A DNA stretch of 64,000 nucleotides, taken from contig JASJZC010000002.1 of assembly GCA_037178855.1 (NCBI GenBank), forward strand, positions 1,178,001 to 1,242,000, in the 5' to 3' direction. This DNA comes from Oscheius sp. JU75. Its lineage: Eukaryota > Nematoda > Chromadorea > Rhabditida > Rhabditidae. The notes under the pieces were generated by a model. The model had not been told where the DNA came from and ran no database searches. It saw nothing but the letters and a program-made list of their open reading frames with translations. Below, one piece after another: positions 35,201 to 45,057 of the stretch. The position numbers were made by a program, and so were the translations under genes. The first letter of the stretch is position 1. Each line of letters begins with the position of its first letter.

Positions 35201-38131
35201 TCTGTCTCGATGTCCCTCTGCCTCACTGTCTTTCTGTTTCTCTGTGTCTCTGTTTCATTGTCTCTCTATCTCTCTGTCTCTCTATCCATGTGGCCCTCTG
35301 CCGCTCTGTTTCTCCGTTTCTTTGTCTCTGTCTCTCTGCTTCTCTGCCTCTGTCCATTTTTATCTCGATCCTCTCACTCTCTCTTTTATGTCACAGAGCA
35401 TGTTTACCCAGAGAGGGGGCTCCGTTTCCTCGCCTCCTTTTCTTTGGCATCGGGGCCACAAAGCCACACGCTCCGACGCGTAACTCGACCCTCGCCTACA
35501 AGCTAGCAGAAGAGGGAGAGGAACTAAGTGAAAATGGGATTAGGAGATTGTAACTGCGAGGGACTAGTAGCCTCTTTGTCTCCGAACATTACAGAAATGC
35601 CCAAACCTGTTACCCTCTTCAGAGTTCAGAGAACTTTGTCAGCAAAGAGTACAAGGCACGGTTTCGCTGTATGAATGAGTGACGGCATACAGCTTTTGTT
35701 CCGTGATGCTCTCCCGTTTTGCTCCCAGTCCAATAGCCTTACTCGTCTAGAGAAACTTATTTAGAAAGTTAGCTTGAGAGTCTACCATGTGGTGGTACAG
35801 AATACTATCATAAACTTAGTCCAATTCTTTCTGGTCGCTTGAAATTCCTATCCGTTTTTCTATCCAAATTTTAAAACAACTTGAGCTTCGGATTTCTTGG
35901 ATGTTTTTCTTGGGAATGAAGCCTTCACCAGCCAGCTTTCTCTAACTGCTCCGTTGGGGCTCGTAACAGGTAGCTGCTGTTCCAGTCGAGCTGCCTCCAG
36001 ACGATAAGCAGAAAATCCAGGAGGCCGGAAGCTGGCGACTTTGCCTAGTAGTACCAGAGGTTCTTTCTTCTCTTTCAAGTTAATTTCTGAATCTAGTTTC
36101 AAATGCCCAAAAGTCTGTGTGTGTCTGTTTGAAGCCCTAATCGTCAACTTGCCACAGACTTTGTGACAGCAATTAATCTTTGCAAGTCAAGCCAAATCAG
36201 ACCAGTTTGGGAAATGCGTCTCTGGCAGAACGTTGCTCCTGTCAGGGTAGCTGGGACAGGCTCTATCTGCCACGAGGCCCAAGCTGTTCCAAAAAATTTT
36301 TAGTAATAAAAGTCTGTTACGAAACTATGTAATTAGATGCATAGTTTGTATTGACTACAGTAGAAATTTAGCTGCTGGGAAAAGCAGATACGTTGTCCGC
36401 ATGCCCCAAAAGTACCCATATCTCACAACCTCCTCTCTCTGTCTCCCTCATGGTCACACTGTCTCTTTGTCTCTTTGCCTCTGTCTCTTGGTCTCTCTGT
36501 CTCCTTGTTTGGTCTTCCTGTTTTCTTTCTCACCTCCGTCTGTTTGCGACTAATCCCATCCAAAGCCCCCTAATATCCTCTCGTACTGTTTACCTAACGT
36601 GAAGACTAAGTTCTGCTGCGCAGTTGCCATTTTTAGGCGGAAAGGGGACACCAGCTGCCATTCGATCTGTACCTACATACACAGAGAGAGAGCCACCCGC
36701 AATTTGTCCGTCAGTTTTTGCCTCACCGCACTCGCGCGCGCGACTTTTCGCACTCCAAGGGCATTGTCAAATAATGGCAGTCGAGGCCATGGGAGACAGA
36801 GAGAGACATGAAATGTTTTAAACACAGAGTGAGAGTCTCTCTGTGTATACAGTCGAAAGTGCAGATTTTCGAGAGAGAGGACCGACTGCTGACCATGTGG
36901 TCGGACTCCCGCTGCGAGCATGCTAAACGAGGGGGTCGGGAAGCTGAAAAGGAATATGGAAATTTATGAAGAATGATGGCCTTTGACATGACCGGGTGTC
37001 CTTTTCTTTTGACTCTTCATGAAAATAGGTAATGAATGACTTCAGGTTTCCCGCACTGAAGCCGAAGAGCTGGCCCGACAACTGGGAGTCGGTTACGTGG
37101 AATGTAGTGCTAAGACGAGGATAAATGTTGAGAGAGCGTTTCACGATGTTGTTCGCCTTGTCAGGTAAGCATAGGTCTCGTCTACGACGCCCTACCTCCA
37201 CCTCTCAGTCTTGTTGTTCTCTTTTGTCCCCTCTTCCTCAGACTTATACCACAGAACAAGAAGCACTACCTGGGCCTCAAGGTTTGAAGACTGATCACGG
37301 ACTGAACCTCTGTAGTACATCAGTGAGAATCTGCTTGTTGAAAAATTAGGAAGAAGTGGGATGAACTACCATTTCAGAGCCTTTCTTGCTTGATTTTTGT
37401 AGCTTTGTGTCTCGCTTGACTTCCGGACTGTACCAAAGCTACCCAAGTTTTTAGTACATTGAAAAGAAGAATTATTAGGGGATCGTTCAATCTTGAAGTG
37501 CAAGACCTTTTGACTTTCTGACATTACCTTTGAATAAGAAGTCTCTGTTCCCGCAAGACATGGAACTCTTACTCTTACCGTTAACCGGGGCCCTTGCTAA
37601 CGTCTCTCAAACTGTCTAAAAGCGAGACCTGACCAGTGCCTGTTTGAGCAGTGATAGTTACAGCAGTATCTCAAAAAGATGGTCACATGCTAATGTGCTA
37701 GATTCTGAGATGCGTAGTGTCGTACTGTATCGCTTGGCTTTCTGAATAACAGTACCAAGCTAATCGATTAGGGCTCAGAGATTGTAGTGTCCACCCCTGA
37801 GTTGTTCTGACGAGCTTCCAGTCATCTGCACAAGCCAAGGGTACCATGTAGCTCTTGTACATACTTGAGTAGTCATTTCTAGATCAGTTAGACGTTATTG
37901 GGTCTCACCCCAATTTCACTCTCTTCCAAAGTTTGTTATGCGCTCCGAACAGTGTGAGCCACTGGAGTGTTTGATCAGGACGAGCGCGCGAGCCGCTTGG
38001 ACTACCATCATAATTGTTCCCTCTTTTCCAGAAAATATCACCACGAGGAGCGACAGCCGAGGGAGGAGGTCGACCGGAGGATAGAGTCCCCTATCAAGGG
38101 TAAAAAACGCAAAAATTGCAGGATACAATAG
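32247..38131 (+). CDS. ras-1: Ras-family small GTPase, R-Ras type (RAS-1-like)
   Basis: Membrane-anchored GTP/GDP switch of the R-Ras group. Exons 32247-32339, 32874-32961, 33047-33149, 34746-34854, 37046-37164 and 38032-38131 join in phase to 203 aa. All guanine-nucleotide motifs are intact: P-loop GGGGVGKSA (residues 16-24), switch [10 protein letters not shown], switch [15 protein letters not shown] and ECSAK. The C-terminus is a polybasic stretch (GKKRKN) followed by a CAAX box, CRIQ, predicted to be prenylated. The R-Ras-like P-loop and the polybasic CRIQ tail match my recollection of C. elegans ras-1 rather than let-60. Start is one base after a TTCTGCAAG acceptor. Introns 3, 4 and 5 are 1.6, 2.2 and 0.9 kb, filled with repeats, a collagen fragment and a hairpin. 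The downstream neighbour is convergent. Confidence 0.95.
32531..32577. repeat. Member of the AAAGTTGT/ACAACTTT repeat family
   Basis: CAAACTTGTAGAGCAGATT...ATCACAGCTTTG, an imperfect palindrome in ras-1 intron 1, about 220 bp from a better-preserved copy at 32794. Confidence 0.5.
32794..32826. repeat. Palindromic AAAGTTGT...ACAACTTT element
   Basis: Perfect 8-bp arms around a 17-base core (AGCGAAGATTGAAATCG) in ras-1 intron 1. Confidence 0.6.
33163..33226. repeat. GACAGAGA-type tract
   Basis: Short purine tract near the donor of ras-1 intron 3. Confidence 0.8.
33846..33887. repeat. Strong short hairpin in ras-1 intron 3
   Basis: CGTGATGGGACCCT (33846-33859) pairs with AGGGTCCCGTCACG (33874-33887): 14 base pairs with one G-T, and a 14-base loop. 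A partial relative (GATCGTGACAAGACCCTG) follows about 20 bp downstream. Probably a foldback or MITE remnant. Confidence 0.55.
35145..35395. repeat. Large TCTCTGTC-type tract
   Basis: About 250 bp of degenerate GTCTCTCT units in ras-1 intron 4, open in three plus-strand frames as artefact ORFs. Confidence 0.85.
36000..36027 (+). pseudogene. Fragment of a cuticle-collagen N-terminus inside ras-1 intron 4
   Basis: Twenty-eight bases identical to 15326-15353 of the collagen gene (codons for DDKQKIQEA), on the same strand. The ATG and all downstream collagen sequence are absent, so it cannot function. Confidence 0.7.
36038..36385. repeat. Dispersed repeat, copy 1 (pair with 53154-53300)
   Basis: Two blocks match the second copy: ACTTTGCCTAGTAGTACCAG at 36038, and the text around GATGCATAGTTTGTATTGACT then CTGCTGGGAAAAG at 36335-36385. 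The distance between blocks differs (about 270 versus 70 bp). Confidence 0.5.
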
Positions 38132-38408
38132 ACTTTTGGATACATAGAAACCATTTTTTAGTTCAGAACTTTTCTCTAGGCCTCTTCTCCTGGCATTGAC
38201 CTGCCCAGAGCCAGTTTTGGCTCTGTCTGGCTGACCAATGGATCGAGACTCATGACTGACTTTTTGAGGCCCATACTTTTTATATTGAGACTGTGATAGC
38301 AAGGCAAGGCCCAGGATCTGATCTCACGGCGAGACTGAATTGGCCCCAAATCTAATAATCCCGGTTTTTATACTTTAAAATGTCGCCGTCATGTATATAG
38401 TTGAATTG

Positions 38409-38414
38409 AATAAA
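38409..38414 (+). terminator. Poly(A) signal of ras-1
   Basis: AATAAA about 280 bases after the ras-1 stop codon. Confidence 0.5.
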
Positions 38415-38495
38415 TATATCTATCTTCCTACGGCAACCGGACAATCAAATCCGATCCGGTCTCGAGACGCCAAGTTCCTGCTTAGTGATGCTCTG

Positions 38496-38530
38496 CAAAG
38501 TTGTAGCCCATATCTAAATCAACAACTTTG
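38496..38530. repeat. Palindromic CAAAGTTGT...ACAACTTTG element
   Basis: Perfect 9-bp arms with a 17-base core (AGCCCATATCTAAATCA), between the ras-1 and LITAF 3' ends. Confidence 0.65.
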
Positions 38531-38717
38531 TAGAACTTTACTTTCCCTGAAAATGCTTTCTTGGACCCGAAAAAAAGTTATTTATTTTTTGTGCTGGGTT
38601 GAGACGTCCGTGTCGCTCTCATACCATCTCGCCTCGTTCCATCCGTTCTTTTCGTTACGTTCTGCGGATGGATAAATTTGCTACTGCAATTGTAGAAGTT
38701 AGAACGTGACGAAGCAA

Positions 38718-38723
38718 TTTATT
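38718..38723 (-). terminator. Poly(A) signal of the LITAF-domain gene
   Basis: AATAAA on the minus strand, about 95 bases after the stop codon. Confidence 0.5.
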
Positions 38724-38817
38724 ACAAGAGACAGAGATGCAAATGAGGACAAAATATGTAGCCGAATAAGTTTAGTTTGATTTCGGTGTTATGAATATTA
38801 AAATGACTGTATCTTCT

Positions 38818-39902
38818 TTATCTTCGCTTGACAGCCAGAAGCTTCGTGCACCGGGGACAGTAGTGATAGGCGTCCTTGCTGCATTCACAGCAGATGGCGT
38901 AGATCTGGAAGAAGTCTAATGTAAGAGAGACAGAGGAACAGAGAGACAAGAAGACAGAGAGACAGATAGAGAAAGAGAGAGACGAAAAGACAGAGAGACA
39001 ATGATTTACCAGTGGCCAGCAGATGATCAGAGAGATAATCAAGTAGCACCATGTTGTGCTTCCCCACTCGTAACGGACATTCGTGACGACTTGTACATTG
39101 CAGTAGGGACAGCGTTCGTTATAGGCCTCGTAGCACGGTGCCTCCTAAAATAGTACATCTTTCTAAACATGTCTTAGGTAGAGAGTACTGCTTCCGTGTT
39201 CTATGGTTTCAGATGAGTACTCTCTAATATTTGCATTTTACAGAATCGTAGCCTACTCAGCTGCACAGTCTGTTTAAAGACAAAGATAAAAATGAGATAA
39301 AAAATCTGATCACATAACAAGACTTTTGAAATACCTAGTTTCTAAATAAATTACCTCTTTTTAGGTTTTTTTTCCAAGAACGAACTACATGTGTCTTTCA
39401 ACACACTCTGCAGCTGCATGAATCTTATTAGATTTCAGAGAACGGAAATGTCATCGTCGTCCTACCTTTACAATTTACAGTTCAATCATAGCGAAAAAGG
39501 AAGAGGAGGTCAACTTAGCTATCATACGCTGTGGTCTTGTATATACCATTGTACCCTCGCTTTACAGATACAATTCCTGCCTAACGATATTCTACGATCT
39601 TGTAGCTTTTAATCCGAAGTACAACTTCGGAAAATCTAGTCATCTACGCGGAACGGAACTAAGTATTGTTTACCTTGACACCAGCAGCTACGATGACGTT
39701 GGGCTGTGTAGTGTAGATTACCTGGAAGATTTAGTGTCACCGTGACTGTGCAAAGGCCGACCTGAGGCTGTTGTGGCTGTATAATAACAGTCGGTTGGGC
39801 TTGGACAGGCTGATACGTCACGGGTTGCTGAGCTGGGGCATAGCTAGGTGGAGTGGAGGTGTTTTTTTCGTCGTAGGCGGGGGGAGCCTGTTCACCAGAC
39901 AT
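38818..39902 (-). CDS. LITAF-domain (SIMPLE-like) endosomal membrane protein
   Basis: LITAF-domain proteins sit on late endosomal and lysosomal membranes through a zinc-stabilised monotopic hairpin. Exons in coding order: 39762-39902, 39674-39721, 39010-39144, 38818-38904, all phase 0, giving 136 aa. The N-terminus is proline/glutamine-rich with PPAY (residues 7-10) and PPSY, which are PPxY motifs of the kind bound by WW domains of NEDD4-type ligases. The LITAF domain has CPYC at residues 75-78, a hydrophobic insert (WCYLIISLIICWPL, 95-108) and HYCPRC at 122-127, the expected paired CxxC zinc site. The tail is basic (KLLAVKRR). Start is one base after an ATTTCAG acceptor. The lectin gene lies 860 bp upstream on the same strand, too far for a typical nematode operon. 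Family assignment is firm; the partners are inferred from motifs. Confidence 0.9.
38925..39000. repeat. GACAGAGA-type tract in the last LITAF intron
   Basis: Purine on the plus strand, hence pyrimidine on the sense strand of this minus-strand gene. Confidence 0.8.
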
Positions 39903-39914
39903 TCTGAAATTAGA

Positions 39915-40762
39915 CTGATCGACAGTGAAAGACAGAGAGACAGGAAGACAGAAAAACATGAGAGATGAGAGACAGGGAGAGAAAGACGGAGAGACTGAGA
40001 GACTGAGAAATTGGGAGACAGAGGAACATAGAGGAAAAAATGAAATTGAACTAGGCTGTTTCGAAGAGGAACAGTCTCGATAAAAGGGCTTAGCGAGCCT
40101 CAAACTGTTATCACACGTTTATAAAATAGTTATCAGCAGGACTCTGCTGTACAAAGGGCTTTGACTCATTGCTCGAAAATGACGCAAATATTCGTGATAA
40201 CCTTTGCAGGAATGCGTGAACTTGAAATTTATAGTTCGAAGCAGAGTCTTATAGCGGTAATAAGTGCGAAACTCAATTCATTGCTGGAGCTAATGATATA
40301 TTAATGGAATGTTGGGTTATTCCTGGAAATGAAGCTTGTTCTGTCTGAAAGAGAGCATGAGTCAGAGAGACAGAGGCAGAGACGCACCGACTGAAGTATG
40401 CTCCTATATTAACCCAACTGCACTCTTTGCTTTTAATTAGAGCAAACCATCTGCGCGTACTGCATTTGAAGGACTAATTGAAATCCGAGGCGTACTCTAA
40501 GCGGAAAAGAAGGAAATGGAGAGCGATTTATGACTCGCATAGCTTATCATTGCATACCTTTCAATCTTCTACAAACACGATCTTATGAACTACACCGAGA
40601 TGATACAGCAAGTGTGGAGGTGGGAGGATGTTTCATGTTTTATCACAGTAGAGTAGTTTGCGAAAATGTAGTGACAGTGACAGTAGCTATTATCAATTTT
40701 ATTTCACTGACATACTACGGGGAGACATGAATACACTAAAAAGAGAGCGGAAGAGGAAGACC
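39915..40762. other. Intergenic: lectin to LITAF-domain gene
   Basis: No gene. GACAGAGA tract at about 39920-40030, a palindromic TTTATAAA at 40118-40125 about 215 bp before the LITAF start (possible TATA box), and a minus-strand AATAAA (40698-40703) that serves the lectin gene. Confidence 0.45.
40698..40703 (-). terminator. Poly(A) signal of the lectin gene
   Basis: AATAAA on the minus strand, 60 bases after the lectin stop codon. Confidence 0.55.
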
Positions 40763-41997
40763 CTAATAGAACTTGTTGCGTTTCTGGGGGCCCCGGAATT
40801 CGCGCCAGACTAGGAAACAGATAAGGGTCAGGACAGCGACAAAGGCGGCAATCTTGAACGCGGTCCACCAGGCTACGGGACCAGCACTTCGATGAGCATC
40901 TTCGCCTTCAACAGCAGCGGCTTTCATCTCTCCAAACGCGATGGGAAACGGAACGGGGCCCTTCTCGTGCTGGCCCTTGAGCTCGAAGACCCGGATGCTG
41001 GCAATCTCGTGTGTGCTGTGTAGGTCGCCAGTGGCGGCGCTGAGCCCAAAATGGTAGCCGAGGGGCAGAAAGAGGCCTGAAATTGGTTGTACTTTAGAGT
41101 AAGGAGGGGTACCCATACCGTCATATTTGCCACAAAGGGTCCACGAATCTTCGGAATAGCCGGCGTAGTAGACGGACAGCGTGTCCTGGAAGTAACGGAC
41201 CAGCAGCTTGCCTGTCTCTCCGGCCGGCGTGTTCGAGGCGGCAAACATTTTGTTTCTGGAAAGGAAAGGATTAGACCTGTTTAATGTCTCTGTCTCTGTA
41301 ATCGCTTAAACCTACTTGACAAGATTGCAGACGAGTTGCCCCTTCTTGCCCTCATTCTCGAACGGGAGACTTTCGCCGTCTTGAGCCGCATCGAACTCCT
41401 TGTTGCCTTGATTGAACAGCGCCGACAGCGTCTCTTCGGCCCGATTCCGATTCGAATAGGTATCGAGGGCGATTCCGAGGCCCGTGAAGTTGTGTGGAGC
41501 GCCGTAGGCCTTGCCGGAGCCACCGATGCTCTTAGTGTACCAGAAGGCGAGTCCGTCGGCGTGATGGTTAGATGTCGACTCGATGCGGAAGTTTATCTGA
41601 AAGCATGAAATTGTTCAGACAGTGATACAGAGAGACGGAGAGACAGGGAAACAGAGAGACAGAGTGATAGAGATATTCAAAACACTTACCAGGACCTGCC
41701 AATCTCTGAACTGAACAGGATTCTTGTTCCAAATGGCTCCATAGACTGACGGCAGGTCTCTCGTCAGGATGACACGCTTCGGCGTAATACCTGCTAGTCC
41801 TAAAGTGAGAAATGATCAATTAGATTAAGACAGAACGTACCAGAGATAAGCCAGTGTAGATTTGGGGTGAAAGGCGGCGAGAATTCAAAGTTGCGCAGCT
41901 CGTAGCCCTCTAGTGTGCCGGTTGGCTTTTTGGTCAAATCCTGATCGTCTTTGGCGACGGCGACAGCAGCTAGGAGGGCAGTCAGCAGCCAGATCAT
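40763..41997 (-). CDS. L-type (leguminous-type) cargo lectin, VIP36/LMAN2-like
   Basis: Type I membrane lectin of the early secretory pathway that binds high-mannose glycoprotein cargo in a calcium-dependent way. Exons in coding order: 41841-41997, 41690-41799, 41316-41596, 41119-41255, 40763-41076, in phase, 332 aa. The signal peptide is MIWLLTALLAAVAVA. The lectin domain covers about residues 25-255 with family landmarks YGAIWNKNP, HHADGLAFWYT (sugar/calcium Asp), GLGIALDTYSNRN, and two cysteines (VCNLV and LCGKYDG) fitting the conserved disulphide. A transmembrane helix lies at about 301-319, and the cytosolic tail ends KRNKFY, comparable to the KRFY or KKFF-type export signals of VIP36 and ERGIC-53. 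The tail and short length favour VIP36/LMAN2 over ERGIC-53. An in-frame upstream Met at 42081 exists, but the chosen start gives a proper signal peptide. Confidence 0.93.
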
Positions 41998-43532
41998 CTT
42001 CAGAACTGAAGTACTGGGAAAGAAGCGACTTCCAGTTATTGTTCTCGTAACAAGCATATTTTTTTTAAGTACAAAATACACTGTTTTCTATTTTGCGCTT
42101 TTCGAATTGCTTTCACAGTGGCTTCATACAAAAAAATCTAAAACCTAAGTTTTTTCCCCCTCACCTCCATGTTTCTCAGCTCTTAGCGGTTAAAGTCAGT
42201 TACTAGTCCCTGCTTCTCTGTTTCTACAGAGAGCGACAGGAAGAGTCGTTTTCATGTTGGAATGAGATCGCTCCCTGCTTTGTTTTTCGCCAAGAAAGAC
42301 TCTTGGTTGTCTCTGAACTGTCAGAGTTCAACGACAAAGGACCGGTCTTATGACTCTCTCTGCGCAGAAATTCTTTTACACTTACCGGAAGTTCCGAAAA
42401 TAGACCAAGTGTTCAGTCCAGGGGACAAAGAGATGATGACAGTGACAGTGAGCCCTCTCGTGTGCTCGTGGACAACTGCCAGTATCTGGGGGTAGAAACA
42501 GACAAGGAAATTCACTAGAACAAAACTACATTTATCTTCTTTGTTCCATTTGTAATTTTGGAGTCCACCTGTTTCCTTCTTTTCCTGTAGGCTCATCTTC
42601 AGGTCAACCACGCCATAATTCGTGTCCTTACTCCTACCTCCTGCCCGGAAGTCATCACTTTTTTCAGACTTTTGTATACTCTCTTCTGTGCCTTCTTCGT
42701 CTTCTCCCCAAAAACCCGGTCCCACATCTTCCTGTCCTCTGCTTCTACCTGGACTTCTTCACTGTCAACCGACTTCGTCTGTTTCTCAGGCTCCGAGGAT
42801 CTTGAAGTCGTTGGGGCTCTTAATCTTTTTTGATCGGAAACCTTCGATCCTTTGGATTTCATGGGTGCTGGCTTCGGTTTTGACGCCAATTTCTTCGTTT
42901 CAGAAGCCTTGGTCTTCCCAGTTTGGGCCTTTTTCGGCTCGGTAACGACTACTGCTAGCAGTAACCCCATGTCCTATGCTGCTACTACTACATGCTTCTT
43001 TGCGTCTCTTACATTAAAATAACAGGGTTATGTTTACGCCGAAGACGAGAAGGATGAGCGAGACCATGCTAGACCCAGAAGTATCTGGAAACAGTAGGCA
43101 CTATTTGGTTGGGTACGCTCGAGGAAGTTTCAGAAGGGAACTTTCTTTTCCTCCATGAGGCATCTGCAATAGTTGGGAAACTTTTTGAACTTTGTTTTTG
43201 GAACACAATCGAGTTAGTTTTGTCAATGTTCTTCACCCCTATGGGAAAACATTGTCGAATTAGAACATGTGCCCCTGATACTGTCACTTTATCTGTTCAA
43301 TAGATCCTAATTTTTCTATCTAAGGAATGGACACAACTTTTTCAAAAGAGTGAGTAACAGGTTGGTTTCTCTTCCTCTGCAAATCCTTTGTTTCCGGGCC
43401 AATTACTATCGATATCGGTTTAGTTGTAAAGACCAAAAAGGGAGGCGCTTGGCACAGAACCGGCCGCGTTTCCGATTCTCTTTGATACGAACTTTCAACT
43501 CTCGGTCGTCGCTGTCTCTAGGGCGATCGACA
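41998..43532. other. Divergent region between lectin and TauE-family genes
   Basis: Holds one candidate ORF (42599-42970, minus). The rest has no supported feature. The TauE start at 43533 follows a CTGTCTCTAG acceptor-like site by 11 bases. Confidence 0.4.
42599..42970 (-). CDS. Hypothetical lysine-rich small protein
   Basis: Single 123-codon open frame on the minus strand with no recognised domain. It starts with a short hydrophobic stretch (MGLLLAVVV) and is then strongly basic and low complexity (KKLASKPKPAPMKSKGSK), ending with a mixed charged segment (MWDRVFGEKTKKAQKRVYK). The ATG follows an acceptor-like GCAGCATAG by three bases. A possible donor, GAG|GTAGGA, near the 3' end would allow further exons. 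Its Lys/Glu/Ser-rich composition differs from the repeat-derived ORFs, so it may be real. There is no independent support. Confidence 0.35.
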   Translation of the reverse strand: MGLLLAVVVTEPKKAQTGKTKASETKKLASKPKPAPMKSKGSKVSDQKRLRAPTTSRSSEPEKQTKSVDSEEVQVEAEDRKMWDRVFGEKTKKAQKRVYKSLKKVMTSGQEVGVRTRIMAWLT

Positions 43533-45057
43533 ATGTCCGTAGTACCCGCCGAACTCTTTCACAGTAGTAGTGGTAAGTCACTCACTGTCACTGTCACACT
43601 ATCTTTTCAGATGAACAACTCAAAAGGAATCCTTCCCGAGCCAGTGCCTGGTTCCGAAAGTATATGATGGAAGGTCAACACCTGGATGACTTAGCAGCAT
43701 CCCAACTCCAGAAACTTGCGGAAAAACCATCTCTGCCCGACCTAATTTTGATTAAGTACAGAAAGTACACAGCCATGCTCGTTCCCTTCCTCCTTATTCA
43801 GGTGCTACTCCACTTTTACATTTCAACCCCAGGTTTAGGCGGTCTGGTGGTCCAGTGCGACAAAATTTGACTGGTTCCGTTGGTATCCTGACTACTGGCA
43901 CATGCCGGTGACAATGCTCTTGGGTTCTTTTGTAGCCGGGATCACTTCCGAAGGGAGTGGAGCTGTCGCGTTCCCTGTCATGACTCTGGCTCTGCATTTA
44001 AATCCTCAAGTTGCCAGGGATTTCTCTATTATGATACAGAGCGTTGGTGAGTGGAATTCAGAGTCTATCTCTTCGTCTCTCTGTCTCTCTGTCTCACTAT
44101 CAGTTTCCAGGATCAACAGCAGCCTGTGTTTGTGTCTTCTTCATGAAAGTTCGTGTCGAGAGCCGGGCGATTGTCCTCGGAACTATTGGCTGTATTCCTG
44201 GCTTCATTCTAGGTGTCCACTTCGTAAGGCTCCCTTACCCTCTGTACTTTATGACCTCTTCAGATTGACCCTCTCTTCAACGCCCACGAGAAGAAGATGC
44301 TCTTCGTCTCCATCTGGACAGCTTTTGCTGCCGCTTTGGCCTATCTCAATGCCTCGAAACGGTCCACCTACGATCAGATTCCTGATTTCAAGGCATGGAA
44401 AGCAGTTGTTCTCTTGGCCACTGGTTTTGTTGGTGGCGTTTTCGATGCCTTTGCCGGGTCGGGGATCGACATTTGTATTTTCTCAATCATTACACTACTC
44501 TTCCGCGTCTCTGAGAAGACTGCCACTCCGACTACTGTCTGTTTGAAAGGTATGTACTGTCTCTGTGGCTCTCCGTCTCACACTGTCTCTCTCTCTGTCT
44601 TTTTGTTTCTCTGTTTCTTTGTCTCTCTGTCTCTATAACCACTGATCTTAGGAATCAATGCCATCTTCGGCTTCTACTACCGAGCAGTCATGATGGGAGA
44701 TATCGAAGACACAGCCGTCCGTTACTTCCTCTGCTCCATCCCAGTCGCAAGTTTCATGGCTCCAGCTGGTAGTCTGATCGGATCTCATCTCCACAGACAA
44801 GTAATCCCTTTTGAGGAATCTTGAAAGCAATAATCTAGGTCGTAGCAGCCTTCGTCTACATCCTAGAACTAGCAGCTCTTATTGGCTTCCTGTTCACTAA
44901 ACCAGAGCTGGTCTTGATAGTCATCGGAGCTCTGATCATTGCCGGAGGCTTCATCTTCTTCCACTTTGTCTCCAAAGCTGGGGAACGGTTGATGGACAGG
45001 ATTGAACAGAAGAAGGGTCTACCTCAGCAACAGTCAAATGAGACGACTGTCTACTGA
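43533..45057 (+). CDS. TauE/SafE-family multi-pass membrane protein (putative anion exporter)
   Basis: Exons 43533-43572, 43611-43801, 43839-44046, 44111-44223, 44264-44549, 44652-44800 and 44839-45057 join in phase to 401 aa. After a soluble N-terminus of about 65 residues, hydrophobic segments alternate with short loops in the two-fold pattern of the TauE/SafE (DUF81) family. The two glycine-rich repeat signatures are visible: GITSEGSGAVAFPVMTL and GVFDAFAGSGIDICIFS, the second followed by KTATPTTVCLKG. Bacterial relatives are thought to export sulphite or other sulphonate-derived anions. The substrate in nematodes is not deducible from sequence. The acceptor of exon 3 is inferred from frame: the nearby alternatives at CCCCAG and GGTCCAG introduce stops, while GGTTTAG at 43838 keeps the frame. 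CT-repeat tracts lie in introns 3 and 5. Confidence 0.88.
44565..44637. repeat. TCTCTGTC-type tract before TauE exon 6
   Basis: Sense-strand pyrimidine repeat within 15 bp of the exon 6 acceptor, where it may act as an extended polypyrimidine tract. Confidence 0.75.

Larger units (their letters stand above)
38415..38817. other. Convergent spacer between ras-1 and the LITAF-domain gene
   Basis: About 400 bp with no gene, between the 3' ends of two convergent genes. It contains the best copy of the palindromic CAAAGTTGT/ACAACTTTG element and the LITAF-gene poly(A) signal. Confidence 0.5.

Noticed and set aside
38818-41997. Lectin and LITAF genes as an operon
   Set aside because: Spacing is 860 bp with a poly(A) signal between and a separate TATA-like element before LITAF; nematode operons usually have about 100 bp gaps.
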